A stretch of DNA of 58,487 nucleotides from Paracoccaceae bacterium (GTDB taxonomy: Bacteria; Pseudomonadota; Alphaproteobacteria; Rhodobacterales; Rhodobacteraceae): NCBI GenBank assembly GCA_029243395.1, contig JAQWSE010000006.1, positions 1-58,487 of the forward strand, read 5' to 3'. How positions within the stretch are numbered: position 1 is the first letter of the stretch; the number at the start of each line of letters is the position of its first letter. The notes beneath the pieces were generated by a model, which searched no databases, was not told the DNA's origin, and saw only the letters and a list, made by a program, of their open reading frames with translations. Shown here in pieces: positions 26,921 to 35,736 of the stretch. The position numbers were made by a program, and so were the translations under genes.

Positions 26921-28963
26921 TCAATTCAGTCTATGAAAACCTTCATGACATACTGATCCCTCAATTAATTTTTCAACATTGAGTTTTTGGTTTTCACAAT
27001 CTGCGATAAGCCCAAATACCTTGCTTAATTCATTTGAGTAATTATCAATTATATCTGGTTTGTGTGCTACGGTACTATATATTGCATTGCTAGTCAGGAA
27101 ATGCTTCTTTAGCATTTCCTGTGTGATCAGAGTTTTATACTTTAGATTATTCTCACTACAAAATTTATAAGAGGACAAAGAAGGTATTCCTGAAATTTCA
27201 ATTTTTAGGCCATGCGTGGTTGCTAAATCTTTCCATATGCTCTGTATCTTGTTTCCTATCTCGGTAATTATATGCCATGTTTGATCTCTTTCCATAATTT
27301 CCAAGGTTTTCAAAGCTGCCGTAACCCCTATTCTTTCAGTCCAAAAAGTACTACTGATAAAGCTATTCTGTGCTTCTTCCATGACAATTCGACTTCCTAA
27401 TATAGCTGTAATAGCATAGCCATTTCCTAATGCTTTACCAAAAATGGCTAGATCTGGGTTAACACCATATTTGAGGTGTATTCCTCCAAAGTTTTCTCTA
27501 AAGCCTGATGTGCATTCATCAAAAATTAAAAGTAACCCATTTTCGGTAGCCAGCTGTTTTACGGATTTGAGAAAGTTTTTGTTTGGTTGTTTATTTCTAG
27601 TTACCTCCATTTTTATGACACCAATATCATTTTCAGCAACTATTTTTTTTAAGCCAGCTATGTCGTTATATCTAAATGGAAATGTGGTATTTTTTAGGGC
27701 TTTAGGTACACCATTAGTAGGTAAACCTGGGAGCAAATGTTCCTTCAAGCCGTCATGAAAACTCAGATTAGTTGCGAGATACCAGTCATGCCAACCATGA
27801 TATCCACAGATGGCAACACCGTCTTTACCAGTGGCTGCACGTGCAATTCTTATAGCGATGGAGTTTGCTTCTCCTCCAGTTCTGGCAAATCGAGCCATTT
27901 CTGACCATGGATGCATACTAATCAATTTTTCCGCCAGAAACACCTCTTCAGGGCAATTCAGAGTACTCATATTACTTTTATCGATGTTACGCTTTACTAC
28001 TTGATCGACTTCTTCGTTTGCATAACCCAATATATTAGTGCCTACGCCCATCAAAGACATGTCAGTATATTTTTTGCCATCGAGATCCCAAATCATACAT
28101 CCTTTAGCCTTTTCGAAATAGGCAGGCCAGTTATCTGGATGAAATAATTCTGTCCTTTTTGACAACAACATATTCCCTCCTGGTATTATAGTTTTAGCTT
28201 TTGTCCAAAGTTTCTGGCCACTACTCCTGGTAGAGCCCTCATTTCTAGTCAAATGGGCATTTTTTTCAAAGATACTGGGACTTTGATCATACAAGTTGAT
28301 TATCTCTTTTAATGTGAAATCTATTCTAGGGTGAAAATGTTTTACTATTGAAGATATAACTTCCAAGTCTGAATTCTCATCTAAAGTTAAGCGCAATTTG
28401 GATAGATTTTTTGAGGCCTTTAAATTAGCTTTGGTGTAATGTTTATTTTCGCGTATGAATGATGTTACATGCTCGAGGTGCCTAATTTCTAATGAACATT
28501 CTGACAATCTTTCCAGACATTTTCGATCTATTACTTCCACATCCATACCATCTGGAAAAGAAGGAGGATCAATGTTGCTAGCATACATTACATTTGCACT
28601 TTTGTAGGCTTCTATCACTTTGTCGACTACAACTGAGTCAATTAATGGACAATCGCCAGTGATCCTAACAATGGTTTTTGCGACGGTTTTTTGAATAGCG
28701 TCTATGTAACGTTGAAGGACATTATTTTCACTTCCTCTTGAACAGTGGAAGCCCAGATTTGTTACCATTTCATAAAGGCTATCATCCGCAGGATTAATAG
28801 AAGTAGCCACAACAATTTCATCAATTAATTTACTTTTTTGAAGGCGTTTCAATAGTAATTCTAACGAGGGCATGGTCCCAATTTTTTTAAGAACTTTACC
28901 AGGTAATCTAGAGGAATTCATTCTGGCCTGTACTAGAGCAACTATGTTTTGTTTTGGTTCCAT
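26921..28963 (-). CDS. SpsF-type cytidylyltransferase fused to class III (GSA-aminomutase-like) aminotransferase
   Basis: A 680-residue two-domain protein. Residues 1 to about 240 form a nucleotidyltransferase with the SpsF signature VQARMNSSRLPGKVL and RITGDCPLID, rather than the PARGGSKRIP start of classical PseF/NeuA. Residues about 250-670 form a fold-type I class III aminotransferase resembling glutamate-1-semialdehyde aminomutase: TGGEANSIAIRIARA, GYHGWHDWY, FDECTSGFRENFGG, and the PLP Lys510 in FGKALGNGYA. Position in the pse operon suggests CTP activation of the nonulosonate plus an additional amination or amino-shift. Its ATG overlaps the preceding aldo/keto reductase gene by 22 bp. 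The precise substrates are unknown. Confidence 0.85.
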   Translation of the reverse strand: MEPKQNIVALVQARMNSSRLPGKVLKKIGTMPSLELLLKRLQKSKLIDEIVVATSINPADDSLYEMVTNLGFHCSRGSENNVLQRYIDAIQKTVAKTIVRITGDCPLIDSVVVDKVIEAYKSANVMYASNIDPPSFPDGMDVEVIDRKCLERLSECSLEIRHLEHVTSFIRENKHYTKANLKASKNLSKLRLTLDENSDLEVISSIVKHFHPRIDFTLKEIINLYDQSPSIFEKNAHLTRNEGSTRSSGQKLWTKAKTIIPGGNMLLSKRTELFHPDNWPAYFEKAKGCMIWDLDGKKYTDMSLMGVGTNILGYANEEVDQVVKRNIDKSNMSTLNCPEEVFLAEKLISMHPWSEMARFARTGGEANSIAIRIARAATGKDGVAICGYHGWHDWYLATNLSFHDGLKEHLLPGLPTNGVPKALKNTTFPFRYNDIAGLKKIVAENDIGVIKMEVTRNKQPNKNFLKSVKQLATENGLLLIFDECTSGFRENFGGIHLKYGVNPDLAIFGKALGNGYAITAILGSRIVMEEAQNSFISSTFWTERIGVTAALKTLEIMERDQTWHIITEIGNKIQSIWKDLATTHGLKIEISGIPSLSSYKFCSENNLKYKTLITQEMLKKHFLTSNAIYSTVAHKPDIIDNYSNELSKVFGLIADCENQKLNVEKLIEGSVCHEGFHRLN

Positions 28964-29823
28964 AATCTAGGGTCAATCAATTCTGTTTCTAAATCAGAAC
29001 CCCATTTAGGTTCTTCTTCTATAGGTGGTTTGCTAAAATAATGAAAAATTTCCTTCAGATGTAAAGTTGAATTCACTCCAATAACAATCTTATCAATACC
29101 TTGAATCGAATTTACAAAGCGAACACATGCCTCAACGGGGGTTAGTTTTTGTGAGCTTAACCATGATTTCCAATTTTGCCAAAAATCTTTAAATCTTGCG
29201 AACTCGACCGGTATATTCTCAGTGGCATATGTTAGCAAGCCCTGAAGAAAAATTGATCTTATATGCACCTCTATTCCCATATTGGAAATATCATGCAAAT
29301 ATTTATTTTTTAGCAATCTTTTGTCAACAATATTAACTGGGCATTGCACAATTTCAGGTTGAAAAATATTTAAAATAGTTTCCAAATCTTTTTTTTCATA
29401 GACTGACACGCCAATTTTTCTTGTAACCCCATTTTTCTTAAGGTCTTTCAATGACCATAGTAATTCTTTGCCATATTCCCCAACAAAATCTTTGGGGTTA
29501 TGGATTAAAATAGCTTCAAACATAGAGACGCCTATTTCTTGAGCCGATTGACTAATACAATGCTTAACCCAGTCATTTACGTCATTGATGCCATTAGGAA
29601 TTTTCGGTATTTTTGTTATGACTTTCCAATCTTCAATTCCTATAATACCTAGTCTTTTTGAGCAATCGCCATAACTAATAGCCGTGTCCAAAGTCTTTAT
29701 TCCTAGTCTTTGGGCAAACTGAAGGATCTCTTTAGTGGTTTGTTCTGAGAGCCTTCTTGAATCCATTCCTTGTCCATAATTCATACCAAAATTCGCTGTA
29801 CCAATAACTAATTTATTTTCCAT
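28942..29823 (-). CDS. Aldo/keto reductase family oxidoreductase of the nonulosonate locus
   Basis: A 293-residue TIM-barrel NAD(P)-dependent oxidoreductase with the full family tetrad: Asp46 and Tyr51 (TLDTAISYGD), Lys71 (VITKIPK) and His108 (AILIHNPKD). The C-terminal cofactor segment includes KIVIGVNS. It is the first gene of the minus-strand operon, preceded by a good promoter, and overlaps the start of the cytidylyltransferase-aminotransferase gene. Such reductases occur in other SpsF/pseudaminate-like loci. A role in oxidising or reducing a hydroxyl of the sugar before or after amination is inference. Confidence 0.87.
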   Translation of the reverse strand: MENKLVIGTANFGMNYGQGMDSRRLSEQTTKEILQFAQRLGIKTLDTAISYGDCSKRLGIIGIEDWKVITKIPKIPNGINDVNDWVKHCISQSAQEIGVSMFEAILIHNPKDFVGEYGKELLWSLKDLKKNGVTRKIGVSVYEKKDLETILNIFQPEIVQCPVNIVDKRLLKNKYLHDISNMGIEVHIRSIFLQGLLTYATENIPVEFARFKDFWQNWKSWLSSQKLTPVEACVRFVNSIQGIDKIVIGVNSTLHLKEIFHYFSKPPIEEEPKWGSDLETELIDPRLWNQNKT

Positions 29824-29874
29824 GGAACTGATTAGTCCAAAATTAAAAAATTATTTTTTATCATTTCAGAAATT

Positions 29875-29904
29875 ATTATAAGTCTTTTTATTTTAAAATT
29901 GCAA
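29875..29904 (-). promoter_or_regulatory. Promoter of the minus-strand nonulosonate operon
   Basis: Read on the minus strand: TTGCAA (29899-29904), an 18-nt AT-rich spacer, and a perfect TATAAT (29875-29880). The predicted start is near 29868, about 45 bp before the aldo/keto reductase ATG. Confidence 0.55.
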
Positions 29905-29976
29905 TTTTTCCTGTAAGATTGAAAGAGCCAATTCCAGAAAATATCTAAGGACCTAAAATTAAGTTAGGAAAACTAA

Positions 29977-30717
29977 ATGAGTTCTAGGCAAAGAAGTCAA
30001 CTTATAGATGCACTTAGGGCGACAGCTGTATTGGCGATGATGATATATCACTTCGCATGGGATCTGGGTTTTTTCAATATAGTAGATCCAGTAATAGTAA
30101 ATTCAGGAATATGGAAACTTTTTGCAGTTTCTATTGGTAGCAGTTTTCTTTTTCTATCTGGGATCAGCTTTTGGTTAGCCTCAGCCAAGGGCATAAATTT
30201 AAAAAAGTTTCTTTATCGATTGGCAATTTTGCTTGGAGCCGCCCTTCTAGTTACAGTGGGGACTTATAAAGCAAATCCCGACACATTTGTATTCTTTGGA
30301 ATACTTCACCTACTGGCTGTATGTACGTTACTAGGCTTACTAATTTACAGGTTACCCGCATTTCTTCTACTCTTTTTAGGTTTGGCCATAATTATTGGCA
30401 AGCCTTATTTGATGTCCGTTGATTTTCAACCTAAATATCTTGCCTGGACAGGCCTTTTCCCAGGCCCAACGGGCTCTGCTGATTTTTATGGCTTTTTCCC
30501 TTGGTCATCAGCATATATTTTTGGGTTGGGGGTGGCCAAGCTTATCATTGGTGTACGACAAGAAAATATATGGGATTCTTCACTCTTTATGAAACCCTAT
30601 AAGAGAGGAATACTGCAGCTTAGTTTTTTCTGGATTGGGCGTAATTCGTTATTAGTGTATCTAATTCATCAACCAATTTTGATGGCTATGATTTTTGGAT
30701 ATTTGCATTATTTATGA
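29977..30717 (+). CDS. DUF1624 / heparan-alpha-glucosaminide N-acetyltransferase-like membrane protein
   Basis: A 246-residue polytopic membrane protein with about seven hydrophobic segments. The N-terminal RSQLIDALRATAVLAMMIYH ending in His and the FLFLSGISFWLA block are typical of the DUF1624 family, distantly related to the human lysosomal heparan acetyltransferase. The C-terminal LVYLIHQPILMAM resembles acyltransferase-3-type helices. It may acetylate a periplasmic glycan using cytosolic acetyl-CoA, but this is not demonstrated for bacterial members. AGGA precedes the ATG. It is divergent from the nonulosonate operon, so a link to surface-glycan acetylation is only suggestive. Confidence 0.8.
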   Translation: MSSRQRSQLIDALRATAVLAMMIYHFAWDLGFFNIVDPVIVNSGIWKLFAVSIGSSFLFLSGISFWLASAKGINLKKFLYRLAILLGAALLVTVGTYKANPDTFVFFGILHLLAVCTLLGLLIYRLPAFLLLFLGLAIIIGKPYLMSVDFQPKYLAWTGLFPGPTGSADFYGFFPWSSAYIFGLGVAKLIIGVRQENIWDSSLFMKPYKRGILQLSFFWIGRNSLLVYLIHQPILMAMIFGYLHYL

Positions 30718-30754
30718 ATGCTTATACTTTATCAGGAGCTTCACAGAATTTGAG

Positions 30755-32545
30755 TTAAACTATCACAAGGTGTTCAAATGTGATTGTGTTTGTAGTAATG
30801 CCTACCAATGACATACAAGTGTCGCTGGACCCATCTCCATCACTATCATAGAACAGTAAGCTAAAGCCATCCGTAGCAGTCGCCACATTGTAGGAAAAGT
30901 AATAGGTCTTTCCTGAACTCATTGCCGTGTTAGCCTTTGAAAGGGCATCGGAAAATGAAGTCGCACCAGTTTCTGAAACAAAATTGTTGGCATTTGATGT
31001 AATTGATCCAAAACCAATTTTATCAGCGGTTGGATCGAAATTTATTATTTTGTCAGCTATTATAGAAGCATGACTATTAGCTGATCCATCAATAGTCAAA
31101 ACATTCGTACCTCCAGGTTGAACAACATCTATGCCTTTGAGGCTAGATAAAGTTATAATATCAACCCCATCACCACCCCTTATGTCGGCATTTCCTGTCG
31201 CATTAGCTGCTATTGAAATAGTGTCGTCTCCTGCTCCACTAATTACTTTACCTGAACCAACTCCCAATGAAACTTGATCATTTTGGTTTGTAGTGGTCAC
31301 ATCTACAATGCCTTTGAGAGCAGAAAAATTTAGTGATATTCCTTTTTTAGACATGCTACTTGCATCTATATTCACAGTTCCATCACCTGAAAAACTACCG
31401 ACGTTCATATCGCCAGCTCCACTAAGAGTGAAATCCACAATTGCTTCCTCAATTGTTGTGTTCCCAATATTGATAGATGAGAATTCTGTTCCGCTAACAA
31501 TAATACTATCGATTTTCTTAGCATTGATTGAACCGATATTGATGGGCGCTCCCTTTGTGGCCATAGCAAGGCTCAAAAGGTTGTCCACAGGGGTTGAGCC
31601 CCCTAAATCCCCAATAGTGATGGTACCAGTTTCAGAAGCATCTATAGCTATCGAGCTTAGTTTTTGCAAATCAGGAAGACCAGAAGTTCCAGGAGTACCT
31701 AGAGTTATATCTCCATCATTCCATGTAGTTAAGGATATGGTTCTTAGTGCTGTTGTTCCAGTTAGGTCAGTAGCAGCAGCAATGATTATATTGCCATCAT
31801 TGTCATTATCAATTTCAATTCGTTGGGTATCTTCAGGATCCAAATTTAGTAAAGGTATGGTGACAGGTTCATTGCCGGAGTTTTTAAATAGTAATTGACC
31901 AGCTTCGTTGAGAGTTAAAGAGGTAAGATCAACAGACGCCCCTGAGTTATTGATCCAATCAAAATAGAGAACAGCAAAGCTATTTGGCTTAAAGTCTATA
32001 GTCCAATCGCCTGATTGAGTTTCCTTAACAAAAATTTTCTCAATATCTGTAGTCAAACTTGTAAGGTTAACGCCAGCTGTTGAATTACTGATAGAAATAT
32101 TCTTGACGTCTGTTACATTTGTAAAGTCCACTGTACCAGCTGCTGAAAAAGTAAAATCAAGTAGGGGATAGCCGCTTATAATGGGGCTAGCCACAACTGC
32201 GCCAGTTACTTCTATTGGTAAGCTATTTGATCCATCTCCAGTTGAAGATAAAGGAGTGGTTGAGCTTATTGTATAAGGATTAGTAATAGATGGATTTTCT
32301 TGAAAATGTTTCTCTATTCCCTCAGAAGCTGCATTGCCAGCTAAACCTAAGAGCTTTTTGTTATCATTGTTGCAAGCTGTTAGAAGTAACGGTGCCGTCA
32401 ACCAAGATTTTCTTACAAAGATATTTTTTTTCCTGATCCTCCAAAGCATATTCTGCTTAGCTTTGTTGGTTTTATCTAAGGACTCAGAATTTAAAGCCTT
32501 TTTTACGCTCCAGGAACTATATAAACTTGCTTTTATTGCACCCAA
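30755..32545 (-). CDS. RTX-like repeat surface protein with N-terminal lipobox
   Basis: Up to 596 residues from a TTG; an ATG at 32449 (residue 33) is an alternative start. The segment WLTAPLLLTAC ends in a good lipobox (Cys58 in the long form). Then come about 360 residues of low-complexity Ser/Thr/Ile/Asp-rich beta-type sequence, likely a beta-helix or stacked beta-strands. Residues about 435-475 have RTX-like calcium motifs (GAGDDTI, GGDGVDII), followed by FDPTADKIGFG and a Ca-loop-like DSDGDGSSD near 567. The C-terminus resembles type I secretion substrates. The protein should be surface-located or secreted; it has almost no Cys. Function unknown: S-layer, sheath or adhesin are options. 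It lies alone between convergent and divergent neighbours. Confidence 0.6.
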   Translation of the reverse strand: MGAIKASLYSSWSVKKALNSESLDKTNKAKQNMLWRIRKKNIFVRKSWLTAPLLLTACNNDNKKLLGLAGNAASEGIEKHFQENPSITNPYTISSTTPLSSTGDGSNSLPIEVTGAVVASPIISGYPLLDFTFSAAGTVDFTNVTDVKNISISNSTAGVNLTSLTTDIEKIFVKETQSGDWTIDFKPNSFAVLYFDWINNSGASVDLTSLTLNEAGQLLFKNSGNEPVTIPLLNLDPEDTQRIEIDNDNDGNIIIAAATDLTGTTALRTISLTTWNDGDITLGTPGTSGLPDLQKLSSIAIDASETGTITIGDLGGSTPVDNLLSLAMATKGAPINIGSINAKKIDSIIVSGTEFSSINIGNTTIEEAIVDFTLSGAGDMNVGSFSGDGTVNIDASSMSKKGISLNFSALKGIVDVTTTNQNDQVSLGVGSGKVISGAGDDTISIAANATGNADIRGGDGVDIITLSSLKGIDVVQPGGTNVLTIDGSANSHASIIADKIINFDPTADKIGFGSITSNANNFVSETGATSFSDALSKANTAMSSGKTYYFSYNVATATDGFSLLFYDSDGDGSSDTCMSLVGITTNTITFEHLVIV

Positions 32546-32709
32546 TTTCGAAAATTCCTCTTATGTTAAGAACGAATAAATTAGTATTTTCATTTATTAA
32601 TGCAATAACCGTGCTATCCTGAGGGAAATCTGAAAGATTATTTTTTAAAGCATATTTATTTGGAATAAGACTTGCAGTATTAAATATTTCCATTCTGGCA
32701 AAAGAGTAG

Positions 32710-33159
32710 ATGATGTTGATTAAATTTAAAATTGTTGTTTGTTTATTATGCTTCTTTCTGTTCCAGAGTTGTGCTACGTCTCAACAAGGCACACAGCAGA
32801 CCGTAAGCTTTTCTAGTTTTCCGGCGGGAGCTAATGTGAAAACGTCTCATGGTTTTAGTTGTGCATTGACTCCATGCAAAATCAAACTCCCAAGGAATAG
32901 GTCCTTTGAAGTTGTGGTTTCTAAACCAGGTTTTACAACTGAGCGTGTTAACGTTGAGTCAGTTCCAAGCGGTTTGGGTGCAGTTGGTGCAGTAGGAAGT
33001 GCTTTAATAGGCGGAGTGATAGCGACAGGATATGATGTCTACAAGGGTGGGGTTTTTGAATTAACACCCAGCACTGTAGAAGTTAAAATGCAGAGCACTT
33101 CGGCGATGGTTCTTGAAGAAGTCCGGAGCATTTCTAATATGAATCTTTTTGGGGAATAA
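32710..33159 (+). CDS. Small PEGA-like lipoprotein
   Basis: A 149-residue exported protein with a signal peptide ending in FQSC (Cys21), so a probable lipoprotein. The mature part begins with a beta-strand pattern, VSFSSFPAGANVKT...LTPCKIKLPRN, that resembles PEGA-type surface repeats, followed by a Gly-rich possibly membrane-associated segment (GLGAVGAVGSALIGGVIATG). Two ATGs in tandem (32710, 32713) are possible starts. Function unknown; it is divergent from the RTX-like lipoprotein gene and may be part of the same envelope region. Confidence 0.7.
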   Translation: MMLIKFKIVVCLLCFFLFQSCATSQQGTQQTVSFSSFPAGANVKTSHGFSCALTPCKIKLPRNRSFEVVVSKPGFTTERVNVESVPSGLGAVGAVGSALIGGVIATGYDVYKGGVFELTPSTVEVKMQSTSAMVLEEVRSISNMNLFGE

Positions 33160-33287
33160 TAGTACAAATAGCTGCTTATTAATTTTTTAACGAGAATGTT
33201 CTTTAAATTAAGTTTTGATTTTCCGTCTAGGTAAATGTATATGCTTTACCTAAGGAAAAGTTGGCATCAAATAAGAATGGGAAAAAG

Positions 33288-34604
33288 ATGACAGAGAATG
33301 ACAATACTCATGAACAAGAAGGTGGTTGGTTAGCAAAAACTGCCTACGCCTTATTTGATGTGGGAAATTCAGCTGTTGGGGCTATGCATGCAACCTTTAT
33401 TTTTGCGGTATATTTCGCTAGTGTAGTCGCCCCGGAGAATGGCACTTCATATTGGGGTTATACTACTGGTGCGGCAGCTTTGGTGGTTGCTATTCTGGGC
33501 CCCATTCTTGGTGGGTTGGCTGATTCAAAGGCACAAAGGAAGATGTTCTTAGCAGTAGTTGTTATGATCGGTGTTATCGCTAACATTATTTTATGGAAAG
33601 TCGAACCCAATCAGGCTTTCATATGGTTTGCTTTAATTTTTTCTTTCTTTTCCATTTTAGCAAATGAACTAATGTTTGTTTTTTATAATGCGTTATTACC
33701 GTCTGTTGCGTCCAAGAAAAATATGGGCCGTGTGTCTGGAATAGGTTGGGCTGTAGGGTATTTTGGTGCGATAATAGCACTAGTGCTAGCATTAGTAGTT
33801 TTTATTATGCCAGAGGAAGCTCCTTTTGGATTGGACAAGGACAATTCTGAGCATGTAAGGGCAACTATGATTTTGGCAGGTCTATGGTTACTAATATTTA
33901 GTATACCATTGTTCATGTTTGTTAAAGAAGGTCAGGCAGCTTCGAATTTGTCAAAGCCTTGGCAAATTATCAAAACTGGGTGGGCAGAGATTGGAAAAAT
34001 ACCGGGGCTGCGACGTTTTCTAATTGCCCGAATGTTATATGTTGATGGACTTACTGTTGTATTTGCATTCATAGGGATCTTTGCGGCTAAGGTTTTTGGA
34101 TTCAGTGGTCAAGATGTTCTCTTATTTGCAATAGCTGTTAATTTCACGTGTGGAGTAGGAGCCCTCATGGGTGGATGGTTTGACGATAAGCTGGGCTCTT
34201 TCAGAACTATAAGAATAGCACTTATTTTTTTAATAATCATAGGAGTTCTCGTGCTATTGTCCCCTAATGCACTATCTTTTTGGATATTTAGTTTGATAGC
34301 TGGTTTATTTATTGGACCTGTGCAATCAGCAAGCCGATCGTTAGTGTCACATCTATCTCCAGCAGAGCATAGGGCGCAAATATTTGGATTTTATATGTTG
34401 GCTGGAAAGATAACTTCTTTCTCAGGCCCTGTGGTATATGCTACAGTCGTATTGTGGGCAACTCAAAGCCCGTTGGTTGAGAATTTATCTTTTTCGATAT
34501 TTGGTGAAGGCAATGGAACTTTGGGAGAAAGAGCCGGGATGATAACAGTGGTGTTATTTTTAGTTGCTGGTTTTTTTGTTTTAGGTAGAAAGAGCCCCGG
34601 TTGA
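33288..34604 (+). CDS. UMF1-family MFS transporter (Atg22-like)
   Basis: About 438 residues with 11-12 transmembrane segments. The N-terminal motif AYALFDVGNSAVGAM followed by FAVYF is the hallmark of the UMF1/Atg22 branch of the major facilitator superfamily. GGLADSKAQRKMFL is the loop 2-3 MFS signature and GPVQSASRSLVSHLSP is also typical. The yeast homologue exports amino acids from the vacuole; bacterial substrates are not established. The ATG at 33288 was chosen; a TTG at 33261 with AAGGAAAAG upstream is an in-frame alternative. Confidence 0.88.
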   Translation: MTENDNTHEQEGGWLAKTAYALFDVGNSAVGAMHATFIFAVYFASVVAPENGTSYWGYTTGAAALVVAILGPILGGLADSKAQRKMFLAVVVMIGVIANIILWKVEPNQAFIWFALIFSFFSILANELMFVFYNALLPSVASKKNMGRVSGIGWAVGYFGAIIALVLALVVFIMPEEAPFGLDKDNSEHVRATMILAGLWLLIFSIPLFMFVKEGQAASNLSKPWQIIKTGWAEIGKIPGLRRFLIARMLYVDGLTVVFAFIGIFAAKVFGFSGQDVLLFAIAVNFTCGVGALMGGWFDDKLGSFRTIRIALIFLIIIGVLVLLSPNALSFWIFSLIAGLFIGPVQSASRSLVSHLSPAEHRAQIFGFYMLAGKITSFSGPVVYATVVLWATQSPLVENLSFSIFGEGNGTLGERAGMITVVLFLVAGFFVLGRKSPG

Positions 34605-34679
34605 TATATGGATCTGAGATTTTTTCCCAGGCACTAAGCTTCTTCCAAATTTTTGAATATTAGGATATTAGGTTTGATA

Positions 34680-35027
34680 CTACTTAATTATCTGATGTGT
34701 AATATAAAAAAGAATGACAGTCACAGAAGATCCGACAAAAAGTGCAAGAGAGAAGTGTAATCCTTTGTTGATAAGTGCAGGTATAATTAAAAACATTGGT
34801 AGACTTGGAAGCACGAACCAAAAAATTTGAGAACTTAAAGCAGATATTTTTGAGACATCTTTAGTCTCTATCCATACCCAAGTCAGAGAAATTATAGATA
34901 CTAGTGGTAATGCAATTATTAAAGCGGCAAGAATTGTTGACCTATTACTAACCTCAGTGGCAATCAAAATAATTAGACCAGAAGTTACGGCTTTTACAAT
35001 TTGTATCAAGGATAGCATTTGAAGCAC
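34680..35027 (-). CDS. DUF3147 family membrane protein
   Basis: A 115-residue protein with four predicted transmembrane helices. The pattern ATEVSNRST...ALPLVSIISLTWVW, then SSQIFWFVLPSLPMFLI, matches the DUF3147 family of small inner-membrane proteins. No function is known for the family. It converges with the MFS transporter gene and is separated from yjbQ by about 250 bp in which I see no gene. Confidence 0.78.
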   Translation of the reverse strand: MLQMLSLIQIVKAVTSGLIILIATEVSNRSTILAALIIALPLVSIISLTWVWIETKDVSKISALSSQIFWFVLPSLPMFLIIPALINKGLHFSLALFVGSSVTVILFYITHQIIK

Positions 35028-35279
35028 TTAAACTATTTGACGAATTATATAGATATCAGGTGATTCAATTATTGTCCAAGGCAGAAGGTCAAATTTTCTT
35101 CTCAATAGCACCAATCTTATGGTTAGTTATTTTGTGGAAGTTGTTCATTGAGTAAAAGTTAAAAGACAACATTATGCTTTGGCCGTAAGGTTAAGGTGTT
35201 GTAAAATGATGATGGTAAATGCTAGATTTGCTATGCAGCTAGTTTTAATTCAAACATATAATTCCTTCTTGGGGGTTTT

Positions 35280-35702
35280 TTGTTACAATATTCTTTTGAA
35301 ATGGAGATCAACACCACGGGCCGACGATTGATAGACATCACGGCACAATTAAAAAGTTTTGTTAAAGATTCAAGAATAAAGCTGGGGTTTTTGAATATTT
35401 CTATACTTCATACCAGTGCTTCTTTACTTATCCAGGAGAACGCTTCAAGAGATGTACTAGTGGATATATTAAATTTCTATGACAAGCTAGTCCCAATGGG
35501 TAAAACACTATATAATCATTCTATGGAGGGCGAAGATGATATGCCTGCTCATATAAAGACATCCTTAACAAATACTAATCTTACTCTCAGTGTTGTTGAT
35601 GGTATAATTAAGTTGGGTGTTTGGCAGGGAATTTTTCTATTTGAACATCGTGTTGAAAATCATATACGTGTCGTTTTTTGCCATATAATGGGAGAAAACT
35701 AA
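35280..35702 (+). CDS. YjbQ family protein (UPF0047)
   Basis: A 140-residue protein, the usual length of YjbQ (about 138). Motifs are ILHTSASLLIQENA (with the conserved His), MEGEDDMPAHIK (acidic-His site) and KLGVWQGIFLFEHR. Members show weak thiamine-phosphate-synthase activity, but the physiological role is unclear. The start appears to be TTG with a GGGGG run 4-5 nt upstream; starting at the ATG 21 bp later would truncate the first strand. It is followed after 34 bp by the alpha/beta hydrolase. Confidence 0.9.
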   Translation: MLQYSFEMEINTTGRRLIDITAQLKSFVKDSRIKLGFLNISILHTSASLLIQENASRDVLVDILNFYDKLVPMGKTLYNHSMEGEDDMPAHIKTSLTNTNLTLSVVDGIIKLGVWQGIFLFEHRVENHIRVVFCHIMGEN

Positions 35703-35736
35703 TTTTTTTATTAAATTTTCAGACGTAGAGATTTAT

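Noticed and set aside
31293-31898. 201-codon open frame on the plus strand opposite the RTX-like gene
   Set aside because: Antisense shadow of a Ser/Thr/Ile-rich coding region; no ribosome-binding site or recognisable domain, whereas the minus-strand frame has a lipobox and RTX motifs.
35203-35331. Small open frame starting ATGATGATG before yjbQ, 42 codons
   Set aside because: It runs into yjbQ in another frame, has no signal peptide, domain or convincing ribosome-binding site.
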